Positions 16,406-26,017 of a stretch of DNA of 64,000 nucleotides are shown here, in pieces. The notes below the pieces were generated by a model. That model was not told the origin of the DNA and made no database searches. It saw only the letters and a list, made by a program, of their open reading frames with translations. Positions within the stretch are counted from its first letter, which is position 1. Each line of letters starts with the position of its first letter. Origin of the DNA: G963692885 sp964658655. Its GTDB lineage: Bacteria > Acidobacteriota > Terriglobia > Terriglobales > Acidobacteriaceae. The position numbers were made by a program, and so were the translations under genes. The stretch lies in assembly GCA_964658655.1 (NCBI GenBank), contig CAZZZL010000018.1:4725-68724 (forward strand), given 5' to 3'.

Positions 16406-17452
16406 CTACTGCGCCGTAACGCCCACTGTCTGCACGGGTACGCCGTCGATCTGCGCCTGGTACGTGACGATCTGCTTGAGCAGGTCGTAGGGTATTCCGC
16501 CGACTGGCAATCCCCTGCCGTTGACATAAATAGTCGGTGTCTGCGTGATGCCGAGATCGTGCGCGAGCTGTGAAGAAGCGTCGACTGCAGCCTTGATCTC
16601 GGGGAGGTCCGCACACGCGGCAATCTTCGCGGGATCCTGGCCAGCGGCTGTGGCCGAGGCTTTAAGTGCGTCCGTCGCGCCCTCCGGCGTCAGCTTGAGC
16701 TGGTTGGTAAAGATGTCGTCAGCAAACTTGAAGAATGCCTCGTTGCCGCCTGCCTTGGCTACGCAGACGCCGTATTCGGCAGCCTTCTCAGCCTGGGGAT
16801 GGATCGAAGCCAGTGGAAAATTCTGATAGACGAAGTGGGCGCTGGGAAAATCCTTAAGCAGGTGATCGACTGTAGGCTGCGCGTCTTTGCAATGCGGGCA
16901 CTGGAAGTCAGAGAACTCGACGATCTCGAGATTCTTTTCCATTGCGCCTTTTGAGGGTCCATTGGCACGGGTCTGCAGGGTCTTGCGCGCATCCGCGAAG
17001 GGTTCCGCTCCAAAGGGCAGGACTTGCTCACCGGCAATCAGGTGATTGCCATCCGGAGTGACAAAGAAGGAAAGACTCTGCGGCTGCTGCTGCCCTGCTC
17101 CCTTTTCTTCAAACAGGACTATGACGCGGCTGAGACCATCGACGGGCGTCTTCAGGATGCCTTGCACCTGCCAGAGGCGGTTGACGTCGTATCCCCATGA
17201 AGCTTTCAGGAAGGCGTTGACCGTGTCAGCTGTCGGCGAGGTCGCGGTGAAGTTGGCGCGGTCGATGAGCGGAAACGGTGGCGGGGCGGTGACCGGCTTT
17301 GGCGCTTCCGGCGTCGCGGTCTGCGCTGCCGGTGCGGCCGGGTGCAGGGTGGGTGCTGCCTGCGTGGTGCCTGACGTTGCCTGGCCGAAAAGCGGCGATA
17401 GAGGTAGCACGATGCCGAGCGTGGCAAGAGCCAGGGATGGGCGAAGTCGCAT
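16406..17452 (-). CDS. DsbA-like thioredoxin-fold protein, exported
   Basis: A 348-residue periplasmic protein: signal peptide (SLALATLGIVLPLSPLFGQA), a Pro/Ala linker, an N-terminal domain, and a C-terminal DsbA/DsbG-like domain with EFSDFQCPHCKDAQP. CPHC is the redox-active disulfide; the cis-proline loop is in TQTPTIYVNG. A helical insert separates these. It should act as thiol oxidase or disulfide isomerase for exported proteins. The N-terminal half resembles domains of multidomain DsbC/BdbD-like acidobacterial proteins but is not diagnostic. Monocistronic, 27 bases upstream of nadE on the other side. Confidence 0.85.
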   Translation of the reverse strand: MRLRPSLALATLGIVLPLSPLFGQATSGTTQAAPTLHPAAPAAQTATPEAPKPVTAPPPFPLIDRANFTATSPTADTVNAFLKASWGYDVNRLWQVQGILKTPVDGLSRVIVLFEEKGAGQQQPQSLSFFVTPDGNHLIAGEQVLPFGAEPFADARKTLQTRANGPSKGAMEKNLEIVEFSDFQCPHCKDAQPTVDHLLKDFPSAHFVYQNFPLASIHPQAEKAAEYGVCVAKAGGNEAFFKFADDIFTNQLKLTPEGATDALKASATAAGQDPAKIAACADLPEIKAAVDASSQLAHDLGITQTPTIYVNGRGLPVGGIPYDLLKQIVTYQAQIDGVPVQTVGVTAQ

Positions 17453-17479
17453 GAAATTCCTTTCGTGTAGGTGTGTCGT

Positions 17480-19126
17480 TTAAACTTGGACCTTGACCGC
17501 AATCGGAAACCTGCGGCCCATGCCGAACGATTTCGGCGTTACCTTCAATACCGGCGCGGCCTGCTGGCGTTTGTACTCACTGCGCTCTACGAGTCTGACA
17601 ACCGATCGCACCAGTTCCAGATCGATGCCGCAGTCCTGGGAGATGGCCTCCGGTGTCTCATAGCGCTCGATATACGCCTCGATGATTGGATCGAGAACGT
17701 CGTAGGGTGGCAGTGAATCTGTATCGACCTGGCCGGGACGAAGTTCGGCCGATGGTGGCTTGCTGATGATGGCCTGCGGGATAATCTCCCGCTCGCGGTT
17801 CACATAATCGCAGAGGCGGTAGACGTTGGTCTTGACGACATCGCCGATCACCGCGAGTGCTCCGACCATGTCGCCATAAAGCGTGCAGTAGCCGGTCGCC
17901 ATCTCGGACTTATTGCCGGTCGTGAGTACCAGCGCGCCCAGCTTGTTCGAGATGGCCATCAGCAGCCCGCCGCGAATCCGTGACTGCAGATTCTCCTCCG
18001 TTGTGTCCGGTTCACGGCCTTCGAACAGCTGGGCCAATGTAGATGTGTATTCAGAAAAGATCGTGCCGATTTTGAGAATTTCATACCGGACGCCGAGATT
18101 CGCGGCGAGTTGTTCGCTGTCCGCAATTGACCCGGGCGACGAATAGGGGCTGGGCATTCCGACCGTCAGAACGTTGTCTTTACCAAGTGCATCCACTGCA
18201 ATCGCGGCGACGAGCGCAGAGTCAATTCCACCGCTCAGTCCAATGACTGCTTTCGAAAAGCCGCATTTACGGACATAGTCGCGCGTGCCGATCACGAGGG
18301 CGTTGTAGGCCCCGGCGTCCAGCCCGGCGTGTGTTGAATGAATCTCAGGCTGCAGCGTTCGCGTATCGATAAGCAGCAGGTCTTCTTCAAATGACCGGGC
18401 CTGACCTACCAACTCCCCCTGGGCATTCAGGGCGACACTGGTACCGTCGAAGATCAGGCTGTCGTTGCCGCCGACCTGGTTCACCATCAGCACAGGCGTC
18501 TTGTGGCGGCCGGCAATTGCGGCGAGCATTGACTCGCGTGTGCGTCGCTTGCCGCGCCAGTAAGGCGACGCGGAAATATTCAGAATGAGCGTGGCGCCTT
18601 CACGCATCAGTTCGTCGACGGGATCAATGGCGTATCGCCGCGATTCCCAAAAAGCCTTATCGTTCCATGCATCCTCGCAGATGGTGATGGCGAGGCGCTC
18701 GCCGCCGAAGTCGAGTACGCGCTGCGTCTTTGCAGGCTCAAAATAGCGCTGCTCGTCAAAGACGTCGTAGTACGGCAGCAGCATTTTCTGCTGCTGGAAC
18801 TTAATTTCTCCGTCCGCCATGAAAATTGCGGTGTTGGTCACGCCTTTACCAAGGCTCACATGACTGGCAGCAACCGAACCGCACAGGATTGCGATGCTTA
18901 AATCTCGTGTTGATTCGGCAATCCGGCAGGCAGTTTCTTCGGCGCGCGCGATGAAGGAGGGCTTGTCGAGCAGATCGGCCGGCGGGTAGCCGCAGATCGA
19001 CAGCTCAGGGAACATCACGAGCGCGGCGTGCTCGCTGGCTGCTTTCGACGCGAAGTCGAGAATCTTCTTTGCGTTGCCGGAGAAATCACCGACCGTTGGG
19101 TTGATCTGGGCAAGAGCAATCTTCAC
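17480..19126 (-). CDS. nadE: glutamine-dependent NAD+ synthetase
   Basis: Final step of NAD synthesis, amidating nicotinate adenine dinucleotide. The N-terminal nitrilase/CN-hydrolase domain (about 1-260) supplies ammonia: catalytic Glu in MFPELSICGYPPADLL, Lys in KFQQQKMLLPYYDVFDE, Cys in ITICEDAWND. The C-terminal synthetase domain has the P-loop GLSGGIDSALVAAIA and KSEMATGYCTLYGDM. At 548 residues it is complete. GTG start with GAAGA upstream. It is a single gene between the thioredoxin and the sugar transferase. Confidence 0.96.
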   Translation of the reverse strand: MKIALAQINPTVGDFSGNAKKILDFASKAASEHAALVMFPELSICGYPPADLLDKPSFIARAEETACRIAESTRDLSIAILCGSVAASHVSLGKGVTNTAIFMADGEIKFQQQKMLLPYYDVFDEQRYFEPAKTQRVLDFGGERLAITICEDAWNDKAFWESRRYAIDPVDELMREGATLILNISASPYWRGKRRTRESMLAAIAGRHKTPVLMVNQVGGNDSLIFDGTSVALNAQGELVGQARSFEEDLLLIDTRTLQPEIHSTHAGLDAGAYNALVIGTRDYVRKCGFSKAVIGLSGGIDSALVAAIAVDALGKDNVLTVGMPSPYSSPGSIADSEQLAANLGVRYEILKIGTIFSEYTSTLAQLFEGREPDTTEENLQSRIRGGLLMAISNKLGALVLTTGNKSEMATGYCTLYGDMVGALAVIGDVVKTNVYRLCDYVNREREIIPQAIISKPPSAELRPGQVDTDSLPPYDVLDPIIEAYIERYETPEAISQDCGIDLELVRSVVRLVERSEYKRQQAAPVLKVTPKSFGMGRRFPIAVKVQV

Positions 19127-19200
19127 TCTTCAAGTGTAGTAGGACTGGATGCGCGACGGTACCGCCTGCCCGAAAAAGTCTCAGGGTGCCGTCGCTTCGG

Positions 19201-20730
19201 CTACGCGCCCGTTCCGCCGACTACAACCGCAAATGTCCGCACAAGAATCTTGAAGTCCAGCCAAAGACTCCAGTTCTCGACGTAAGCGGTATCGAGCGAT
19301 ATATAGCTGTCGAACGAGGGGTCCTGGCGCGCCTGTACCTGCCACAGCCCTGTGATACCGGGAGTGACGTCGAGCCTTCGCAGATGGTTCAACTGATATT
19401 TTTTGACCTCGCTGGCAATCGGAGGACGAGGACCGACCAGGCTCATATCGCCGCGCAGAACATTGAAGAATTGAGGGATTTCGTCCAGCGAATACTTGCG
19501 CAGGATTCTGCCTACGCGCGTGATGCGAGGGTCGTTCGTGATCTTGAACAGAATCGAGTCGCGCTCATTCATGTGCAGAATCTCGGCACGACGCTTTTCT
19601 GCGTCCGGAACCATGGTGCGGAACTTGAGGCAACGGAAAGTGCGGCCCTTCTTGCCGATGCGTTCAGAGCCGTAGAAGATCGGTCCGTTTGAATCCAGCC
19701 GGATGGCGATGGCGATGGCAAGAAGAATCGGGGACAGTACCGTCAGGGCGCCAACGGCCAGCAGGATATCAAAAACGCGCTTCATCATGAGCCCGACGAC
19801 CGGCACATCGCTGCGATGGAGGGAGATGGTGGGAAACTGACCGATGTACTCGACCGGGCTGTTCCAGGCCAGCCCATCGTAGAGTTCCGGAACGACACGA
19901 ATATCAACGCTGGCGTCGCGCGCCTGCTCCACAAGCTGCTTGACGAGACCCGGCTCAACCGGGCTGCACAGGAATATCTCATCGACAAAGTGCAGCCGTG
20001 AGAGCTCGAGAACTTCTTCAAATGTTCCAAGTACGTCTGTCGCCTTGACATTGGAATCAAGGTCGGAGCCGGGGATCTGAACGTAACCCTTAAAGGTATA
20101 GCCGAGGTGGCGAATGCCCTCCACATGGTGCCGCAGTGCCTGGCCGACGCGGCCGGTGCCGACGACGAGGATGTTGCGGGCTTCCATGCCACGCTCGTAG
20201 CGGCGATAGACAATGTAGCGCCAGAAGAGGCGGCGCACCACGATCAGTACGGTCGTAAGGATGATCGTGAGGCTGACGACGCCGCGGGAAACGACCTCGC
20301 CGCGTGCGAAATAGAGCCCACCGCTCAGCAGCAATCCGGCCGTGAAGCAGGCCTGGATACTCAACCGCATGTCGTGCAGTGTGTTGCGTGCCTCGATTGC
20401 CGCGTAAAGATGCATGCGCCGGCTGACAACGATCAGGGCTACGATGAACCAGCCTAGATACATGATCGACAACATGCGCGCGCCGGCCAGCATGCCGACA
20501 CTGTGCACCGCTCCGCCCTTGCCGGCCAGTGGTCCGATCCACTCGCGAACAGCAACGGCGGCCGCAATCAGGACGCTGAGAATGTCCAGCAGAACCCAGA
20601 AAACCGTAACCTTTAAGTTGCGTGTCCAGGTGCGGATCGAGTTGACTTGCGTAGCCTTGCCTGGAGACACAAAGTTCCGACTCTCGGGAGCGGTATAGAT
20701 CAGTTTGCCTGGATTGGGAGGAGCGGCCAT
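19201..20730 (-). CDS. polyprenyl glycosylphosphotransferase (exopolysaccharide initiation)
   Basis: Membrane enzyme that transfers a sugar-phosphate to undecaprenyl phosphate, starting exopolysaccharide repeat units (WcaJ/WbaP/PssY type). Four N-terminal membrane helices (residues 30-170), a CoA-binding-like Rossmann segment NILVVGTGRVGQALRHHV, a fifth helix FDILLAVGALTVLSPILLAIAIAI, then the catalytic domain with SERIGKKGRTFRCLKFRTM, KYSLDEIPQFFNVLRGDMSLVGPRPP and TPGITGLWQVQ. Length 509 is normal. No other polysaccharide gene is near, so it is an isolated initiating transferase. Confidence 0.92.
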   Translation of the reverse strand: MAAPPNPGKLIYTAPESRNFVSPGKATQVNSIRTWTRNLKVTVFWVLLDILSVLIAAAVAVREWIGPLAGKGGAVHSVGMLAGARMLSIMYLGWFIVALIVVSRRMHLYAAIEARNTLHDMRLSIQACFTAGLLLSGGLYFARGEVVSRGVVSLTIILTTVLIVVRRLFWRYIVYRRYERGMEARNILVVGTGRVGQALRHHVEGIRHLGYTFKGYVQIPGSDLDSNVKATDVLGTFEEVLELSRLHFVDEIFLCSPVEPGLVKQLVEQARDASVDIRVVPELYDGLAWNSPVEYIGQFPTISLHRSDVPVVGLMMKRVFDILLAVGALTVLSPILLAIAIAIRLDSNGPIFYGSERIGKKGRTFRCLKFRTMVPDAEKRRAEILHMNERDSILFKITNDPRITRVGRILRKYSLDEIPQFFNVLRGDMSLVGPRPPIASEVKKYQLNHLRRLDVTPGITGLWQVQARQDPSFDSYISLDTAYVENWSLWLDFKILVRTFAVVVGGTGA

Positions 20731-21027
20731 TTATCGATTCCGGTCTTTCGTTTTACCATCTGGCGCGCATGGGCATGATGCCGCAGCTTTGATATTTTCC
20801 TGACCCTGACAAGCTGGCAAGTAGTGGGCGAGGTTCTGTTTTCCAGCAGATGAATACTTCTTTTCACTGGATAAGACAGCCCTTTTCCATGCCCTGACCT
20901 CTGCATGAATGACGCTAAGTCTAGCATGTACCCATTGTGCGCTGGATACACCTTAAGCACTATGTTGAATATGTAGAACATGGCGTGAACGTTCCTTTTT
21001 GGGCCTGAGCTCATACCTGTTCCCGGT
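20731..21027. other. 297-bp intergenic region
   Basis: Between the stop of the Mla-type ATPase and the start of the sugar transferase, both on the minus strand. I see no open gene, RNA or strong inverted repeat with a T-run. Confidence 0.4.
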
Positions 21028-21957
21028 TCAGACCTTTGGCAGAACCAACGCATCCAGTTCCAGAAACTGTCTGACAATTTCGTCATCACACGCTCGCATC
21101 TCATCCATCGTGCCAAAAAAATGGACCTTGGCCTGGTGCAGAAACATGATGTGATCTGCCAGGTGCTCGGCAAAGCGCATGTCGTGCGTCACGACGATGC
21201 TGGTGAGTTTCAACTGGTGCTTCAGCTTCTGGATGAGGTCGCCCAGCAATCGTCCCATCATGGGATCGACCATCGTAGTGGGCTCGTCATACAGGATTGC
21301 CTCTGGCTGCGCGGCGAGTGCCCGAGCAATGGCAACGGAACGCTTCATGCCAGTCGACAAATCGCTGGGCGCGAGATGTCCCATGCCGGATACCCCGACC
21401 ATGTCCAGCAAACCACTGACAACCTGCTGAATCTGATCCTCTTCCAGCTCCTTGCGCTCCCGCAAGGGAAACGCGACATTTTCACCGACAGTTAACGAGT
21501 CGAACAGAGCGCCGCTTTGAAAGACCATGGTGACCTTCTTGCGCACCTGTTCCATCTCGTCTTCAGTCAGTGAGGTTATCTCGCGCCCGGCAATGCGAAT
21601 GCTTCCTGAATCCGGCTTGAGGAAGCCCATGATCTGTTGCAGCGACACAGATTTGCCCACGCCAGACCTGCCGAGAATGCATAACGTCTCACCGGCCTGC
21701 ACCTGGAAGGACACGTCATCGAGCACCTTGAGATCTCCAAATGATTTGAAGACGTGGTCGAAAACTATATAGGGCTGCTGTTCAGCCGGGACGAGTTCAC
21801 TATCGGTCGGCAGGCGCTCTACCCGGGTAGCGAAGGGCGTGTCCCCGACAATTTCGATCGGGAGATCCCTGGGGAAACTAAGCGGCTCGTCCGGACTCGA
21901 CGACTGGCCGGTCACGTTACTTTCAGGCGCTGCTCCCTGTCCCTGCTGTTTACTCAT
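21028..21957 (-). CDS. ABC transporter ATPase, MlaF-like
   Basis: ATP-binding subunit of an ABC transporter related to MlaF/Ttg2A (phospholipid trafficking at the outer membrane). Walker A LGRSGVGKSVSLQQIMGF, Q-loop MVFQSGALFDSLTV, signature LSTGMKRSVAIARAL (the second Ser/Gly replaced, an LSTGM variant common in Mla proteins), Walker B AILYDEPTTMVDP, and switch His in IVVTHDM. The N-terminal ~60 residues are a charged, Gln/Ser-rich extension. I start at ATG 21957 (309 residues), 16 bases after the mobA stop; the frame is open to 22011 inside mobA. No permease or MCE-domain gene is adjacent. Confidence 0.87.
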   Translation of the reverse strand: MSKQQGQGAAPESNVTGQSSSPDEPLSFPRDLPIEIVGDTPFATRVERLPTDSELVPAEQQPYIVFDHVFKSFGDLKVLDDVSFQVQAGETLCILGRSGVGKSVSLQQIMGFLKPDSGSIRIAGREITSLTEDEMEQVRKKVTMVFQSGALFDSLTVGENVAFPLRERKELEEDQIQQVVSGLLDMVGVSGMGHLAPSDLSTGMKRSVAIARALAAQPEAILYDEPTTMVDPMMGRLLGDLIQKLKHQLKLTSIVVTHDMRFAEHLADHIMFLHQAKVHFFGTMDEMRACDDEIVRQFLELDALVLPKV

Positions 21958-21973
21958 GTGCTGCTGGTCCTGT

Positions 21974-22666
21974 TCACTGAAAAGAATTGTCGATATTGAG
22001 ATGCCCTGCACACAGAGCTGCGCGCTTTAAATCGTCCGGCGTATTGCAGTTCAAGAAAGCGTTGGCGGGTACACGGGGCCAGCCTGCGTAATTACCGGAT
22101 GCGCCGATGACTGTCTCCACATTAAACATATCAATCGGCTGGCCCAGGGCGGCGGCGCCCTGCTGGACCACACGCATCACCTTATAGTCTCCCGTCGCGA
22201 GGGCACGCGAAACAACTGGAAGCAAATCGCGATGATAGACAGCTGCGAGTGGCTGAGGCTCCCCGAGGATGCACGGTATGGTCGCAGGCGCATTCGTGAT
22301 CAGAGCGCGTGTAATGAGCTGGCTGAGCAAAGCCGCGGGCAACAGCGGAAGATCGACCGGGATAAAGAGTGTCAGAGGAGCAGAGGATGCGCTCAGTCCC
22401 GCCTCAAGCCCGGACAGGGGTCCGCAATACTCGTGCAGGTCGGGAATAATCGGAGCATGGTTCCTCAGGTCAGCGCGACTGCCAGCTATGCCTGGATGCA
22501 GGCCAATCGAGCGCAGCCGGTACAACGCTCGCTCGACCAGCGTGACGCTTAAAAAACGCAGGAGCGCCTTGTCGGTCCCCATGCGCGTGCTGCCACCGCC
22601 CGCCAGGACAAAAGCGCTGACGTCAGCATTGCCGCGCATGTCGGGAGTTGTGTTCGTCCGGATCAA
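21974..22666 (-). CDS. mobA: molybdenum cofactor guanylyltransferase
   Basis: Attaches GMP to molybdopterin to form the bis-MGD or MCD cofactor. The 230-residue protein has the nucleotidyltransferase loop VSAFVLAGGGSTRMGTDKALL, a conserved EYCGPLSGLEAGL, and metal-binding VDLPLLP. The TTG at 22666 overlaps the peptidase stop as TTGA; an ATG at 22639 (MRGNADVSAF) is a credible alternative. No other moa/mob genes are seen. Its substrate nucleotide (GTP versus CTP) cannot be separated by eye, so MocA-type is possible. Confidence 0.85.
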   Translation of the reverse strand: MIRTNTTPDMRGNADVSAFVLAGGGSTRMGTDKALLRFLSVTLVERALYRLRSIGLHPGIAGSRADLRNHAPIIPDLHEYCGPLSGLEAGLSASSAPLTLFIPVDLPLLPAALLSQLITRALITNAPATIPCILGEPQPLAAVYHRDLLPVVSRALATGDYKVMRVVQQGAAALGQPIDMFNVETVIGASGNYAGWPRVPANAFLNCNTPDDLKRAALCAGHLNIDNSFQ

Positions 22667-24087
22667 GCCTTCCCTGCCGCGGCGGAGGTATCGCCGACTG
22701 CTTCGAAAAAACGAATGATCGAAGCGATCCCGCGACGAAAGTTAGCAATATGGAATTTCTCATTCGGGGCATGGAGATTGTCATCAGGCAGGCCAAAACC
22801 CATCATGACTGACGGAATCTTCAGGTGACGTTCAAAGTCGCCGACGATCGGGATGGAGCCACCCGAGCGGATGAAGACCGTCTCCTTGGCGAAGACCTGG
22901 TGCAATGCTTTCTCTGCTGCTTTGATGTAGGGATTGTCTGTTTTGATGACGATTGGATCGCCGGAGTGAATGAGGCGAACGCTGACGGTGACGCCGGCAG
23001 GACAAAGACTTTCAACATAGGTTTTGTACAGTTGAAACGTCTCCTGCGGCGTCATATCCGGCACCAGGCGCATGGACACCTTTGCTGTCGCTTTTGCCGG
23101 TATCACTGTCTTGGCACCGGCACCGATAAAGCCGCCAGGCATGCCGTGAACATCAAGCGTTGGGCGCGACCACGTACGTTCAAGAACGCCGAAGCCTGCC
23201 TCTCCGACCAATGCCGGTGAACCTATCTCCGTCTCGAGATAATGCGCTTCGTCGAACGGCAGGCTCTGCCATGCACGCAGTTCGTCTACAGACGGCGAGC
23301 CGACCTTGTCGTAGAAGCCTGGTATGAGAATGCGTCCAGCATCGTCCTTCAGTTTCGCAAGAACCTGTGCGAGCGCGATGAACGGGTTGGGTGCAGCGCC
23401 GCCGTACATCCCGGAGTGCAGATCTGTACGGGCGCCGCGGGCCTCAATTTCCGTGTAGATCATGCCGCGCAGTCCTACGCAGAGAGTCGGCAGGTCGGGA
23501 GCGAACATCTCGGTGTCTGAAATGAGTGCAAAGTCGGCCTTGAGTGCTTCGGGGTGTTCGCGGACAAATCGAGAAATGTTTTCGCCGCCGACTTCTTCCT
23601 CACCCTCAAGAATGACGCGAATGTTGATCGGCAACTCTCGACCGGCCTCTCCACTCTGGGACGTTCCAGTGGCGAAAAGCGATTCAAGCGCCTTGATGTG
23701 CATGTACATCTGGCCCTTGTCGTCGACGGCACCCCGGGCATAAATATTGCCGTCGCGCACAGTCGGTTCGAAAGGCGGCGTTTTCCATTCATCGAGCGGA
23801 TCAGGGGGCTGGACGTCGTAATGGCCATAGCACAGGCAGGTCGGCTTGCCCGTAGCGTGAAGCCAGTCTGCATAGACGAGAGGATGTCCAGCCGGATTGC
23901 CGGTACCCTCGATCAAGCGAACGTTCTCGAGACCGATGCGACCGAGCTCGGCAGCAAGCAGCGTCGCGGTGTGACGCACATCGTGCGCATGTTCGGGCAG
24001 GGTAGAAATGCTTGGAATACAGAGCAGCCCTTTCAGCTCTTCGAGAAAACGGTCCTGCGATTGTTGGGCGTATTCGACAGCGGTCAT
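22663..24087 (-). CDS. M20-family metallopeptidase (dipeptidase)
   Basis: Zinc dipeptidase/deacylase of the M20 family, 474 residues. Metal and catalytic residues appear in order: CYGHYDVQPPDPLDEW (His and Asp), GAVDDKGQM (bridging Asp), LEGEEEVGG (catalytic Glu pair), DTEMFAPDLPTL and the C-terminal GFGLPDDNLHAPNEKF (His). A lid/dimerisation domain lies at about 215-370. Closest type is the CNDP/DUG1-like dipeptidase that uses cytosolic dipeptides. Forms an operon with mobA and the ATPase on the minus strand. Confidence 0.92.
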   Translation of the reverse strand: MTAVEYAQQSQDRFLEELKGLLCIPSISTLPEHAHDVRHTATLLAAELGRIGLENVRLIEGTGNPAGHPLVYADWLHATGKPTCLCYGHYDVQPPDPLDEWKTPPFEPTVRDGNIYARGAVDDKGQMYMHIKALESLFATGTSQSGEAGRELPINIRVILEGEEEVGGENISRFVREHPEALKADFALISDTEMFAPDLPTLCVGLRGMIYTEIEARGARTDLHSGMYGGAAPNPFIALAQVLAKLKDDAGRILIPGFYDKVGSPSVDELRAWQSLPFDEAHYLETEIGSPALVGEAGFGVLERTWSRPTLDVHGMPGGFIGAGAKTVIPAKATAKVSMRLVPDMTPQETFQLYKTYVESLCPAGVTVSVRLIHSGDPIVIKTDNPYIKAAEKALHQVFAKETVFIRSGGSIPIVGDFERHLKIPSVMMGFGLPDDNLHAPNEKFHIANFRRGIASIIRFFEAVGDTSAAAGKA

Positions 24088-24252
24088 GCGGTCACTCCGG
24101 TTCGGTAGCTACTCAATAATCTCAAGTGTAGTACTGGCCATACGGGCACTCGCGCACCGAGCGTCCACGGAGATTGACAGCGGTGGCTGGGATACACACA
24201 GGTCTGAGGAAGATTGCGCATTGCAAGCGCCGTCCGCCAGTGCGGCAAGTAC

Positions 24253-25896
24253 CTAGTGGACGGCGCCAGCGGGAGCTCCGCCGCCTTTGGGATCATTCTT
24301 GGCGAGGGTAAAGCTGAGAAAGACCATGATGATCGACGCAGCTGCCAGCACATAGTAAACGTCGACGTAAGCAAGAGTGACGGTCTGAGCACGCAGCTGA
24401 TTGTAAATCTGTGTCTGCGCCATGATCTGGGCATTCGCGGCGCCGCCGATGCTCTTGAACGCCGAGGTGTACTGCTGCAGAACGCGTTGATAATTCGGCG
24501 ACGATGGGTTGAGATGCTGGCCAAGTGTCGCCTGGTGGAACTGACCGCTTTCCGTTACAAACGCGTTGCTGAGCGAGATGAGAATGCTGCCGCCGATATT
24601 GCGCGCGAAATTGATGAGCCCGGAAACCTGGTTGTTTTTCTCCGGCGGCAGCCCGAAGTAGGCGGCCGTGGTGACCGAGATAAACACAAACGGGATCGCC
24701 ATAATCTGGACCACACGCAGCCAGGAAGCGAAGCCGAAGCTCAGTCCAAGATTCACGTGCAGCGCGGAGTAGGTGAAGCCGCATGCGAAGAGGGTAAAGC
24801 CAAAAGCAATGATGTTTCGTGCCGGAAAGCGACTGACGGCCTGGCCGGCCAGTGGCATGACGACGAGGAGCACGAGTCCGCCGAGCGAGAGGGACATGCC
24901 TGCAATCGTCGCCGTATAACCAAGCTGTTGCTGCAGAAACTGGGGCTGCAATACGGTCGAGGCATTCAGAATGCCGCCCGTCACGAGCATCAGGAAGGAA
25001 CATACGGCGAAGTTCTTGAACTTGTACAGACGAAGCTCCATCAAGGGTTCCTTACGTGTCCACTCCCACCAGATCAGCGCGGTGAAGGAGATGGCGAAGG
25101 TGACCATAAAGAACACGACAAAGTGCGAGTTAAACCAGTTCCGCTCTTCACCCTTGTCGAGAAATATCTCCAGAGAGCCCATGGAGAGTGCCAGCAGGAT
25201 GATGCCGATATAGTCGACGCGCTTGAAGTTCGACCAGTCATGTTTTAGGTATGGAGGGTCTTCAACAAAGCGCTGTACCAGGAACAATGCCAGGATGCCG
25301 ACCGGGATATTGATGTAGAAGATCCAGTGCCAGCTGTAGTTGTCAGTGATCCAGCCACCAATCGTCGGGCCGATGGACGGGGCCAGCACCGCGACGATAC
25401 CATAGAGCGCGAAGGCCAGGCCCCGTTTTCGAGGTTCGAAGGAATCAGCCATGATGGCCTGTGCCATCGGCTGCAGCCCTCCTCCGCCGGCTCCCTGGAA
25501 GACCCGAAAAACGAGCAGGAGAGAGAGCGATGGTGCGATCCCGCAGAGGAAGGACGAGCAGATGAAGATGCAGAGGCATCCCATGAAGAAATTTTTACGG
25601 CCGACGACACTCGCTGCCCAGCCGCCCATCGGCAGGACCACGGCGTTGGCAACGAGATAGGTTGTGAGCACCCACTCGCTTTGATCCTGGCTGGCTGCAA
25701 GACCGCCGGCTATGTACGGCAGGGCAACATTGGCGATGGAGGTGTCGAGCACCTCCATGAATGCGGCAAGCGCCACGGTCGCGGCTATGACCCAGGGATT
25801 GACCTTCGGCCGCCAGGGCATGCTGGCCGCTCCGTCCGTCGTTGTCGCCGCTGCCATCCTTCGGGTCGCCTCCTGGGACAGGTGGGAAACGCCCAT
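24253..25896 (-). CDS. DHA2-family MFS drug transporter (EmrB/QacA type)
   Basis: A 547-residue inner-membrane proton antiporter with 14 predicted helices. Motif A-like SVVGRKNFFMGCL, the antiporter motif C region FALYGIVAVLAPSIGPTIGGWITDNYSWHWIFYINIPVG, and D/LDTSIANVALPYIAGGL in helix 1 are typical of EmrB. No EmrA membrane-fusion gene or TetR regulator is adjacent, so it may act alone or with distant partners. ATG at 25896 is preceded by GGGAG; an internal ATG (25857) after AGGAGG is an alternative start. Confidence 0.93.
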   Translation of the reverse strand: MGVSHLSQEATRRMAAATTTDGAASMPWRPKVNPWVIAATVALAAFMEVLDTSIANVALPYIAGGLAASQDQSEWVLTTYLVANAVVLPMGGWAASVVGRKNFFMGCLCIFICSSFLCGIAPSLSLLLVFRVFQGAGGGGLQPMAQAIMADSFEPRKRGLAFALYGIVAVLAPSIGPTIGGWITDNYSWHWIFYINIPVGILALFLVQRFVEDPPYLKHDWSNFKRVDYIGIILLALSMGSLEIFLDKGEERNWFNSHFVVFFMVTFAISFTALIWWEWTRKEPLMELRLYKFKNFAVCSFLMLVTGGILNASTVLQPQFLQQQLGYTATIAGMSLSLGGLVLLVVMPLAGQAVSRFPARNIIAFGFTLFACGFTYSALHVNLGLSFGFASWLRVVQIMAIPFVFISVTTAAYFGLPPEKNNQVSGLINFARNIGGSILISLSNAFVTESGQFHQATLGQHLNPSSPNYQRVLQQYTSAFKSIGGAANAQIMAQTQIYNQLRAQTVTLAYVDVYYVLAAASIIMVFLSFTLAKNDPKGGGAPAGAVH

Positions 25897-26017
25897 ACGG
25901 GGACGCTCCCGAAGTGAATAAACGCAAGTCAGTCGAGTAGATGCTTGCGGACTGGCATTCGACGCGAAAACCAGCTAAAAAAGCTGGCGATCCTCAGCAG
26001 CTGCAATCACCCGCAGG

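Noticed and set aside
24214..25248. Plus-strand open frame of 344 codons antisense to the MFS gene
   Set aside because: The opposite strand encodes a clear 14-helix transporter; this frame is highly charged and without family features.
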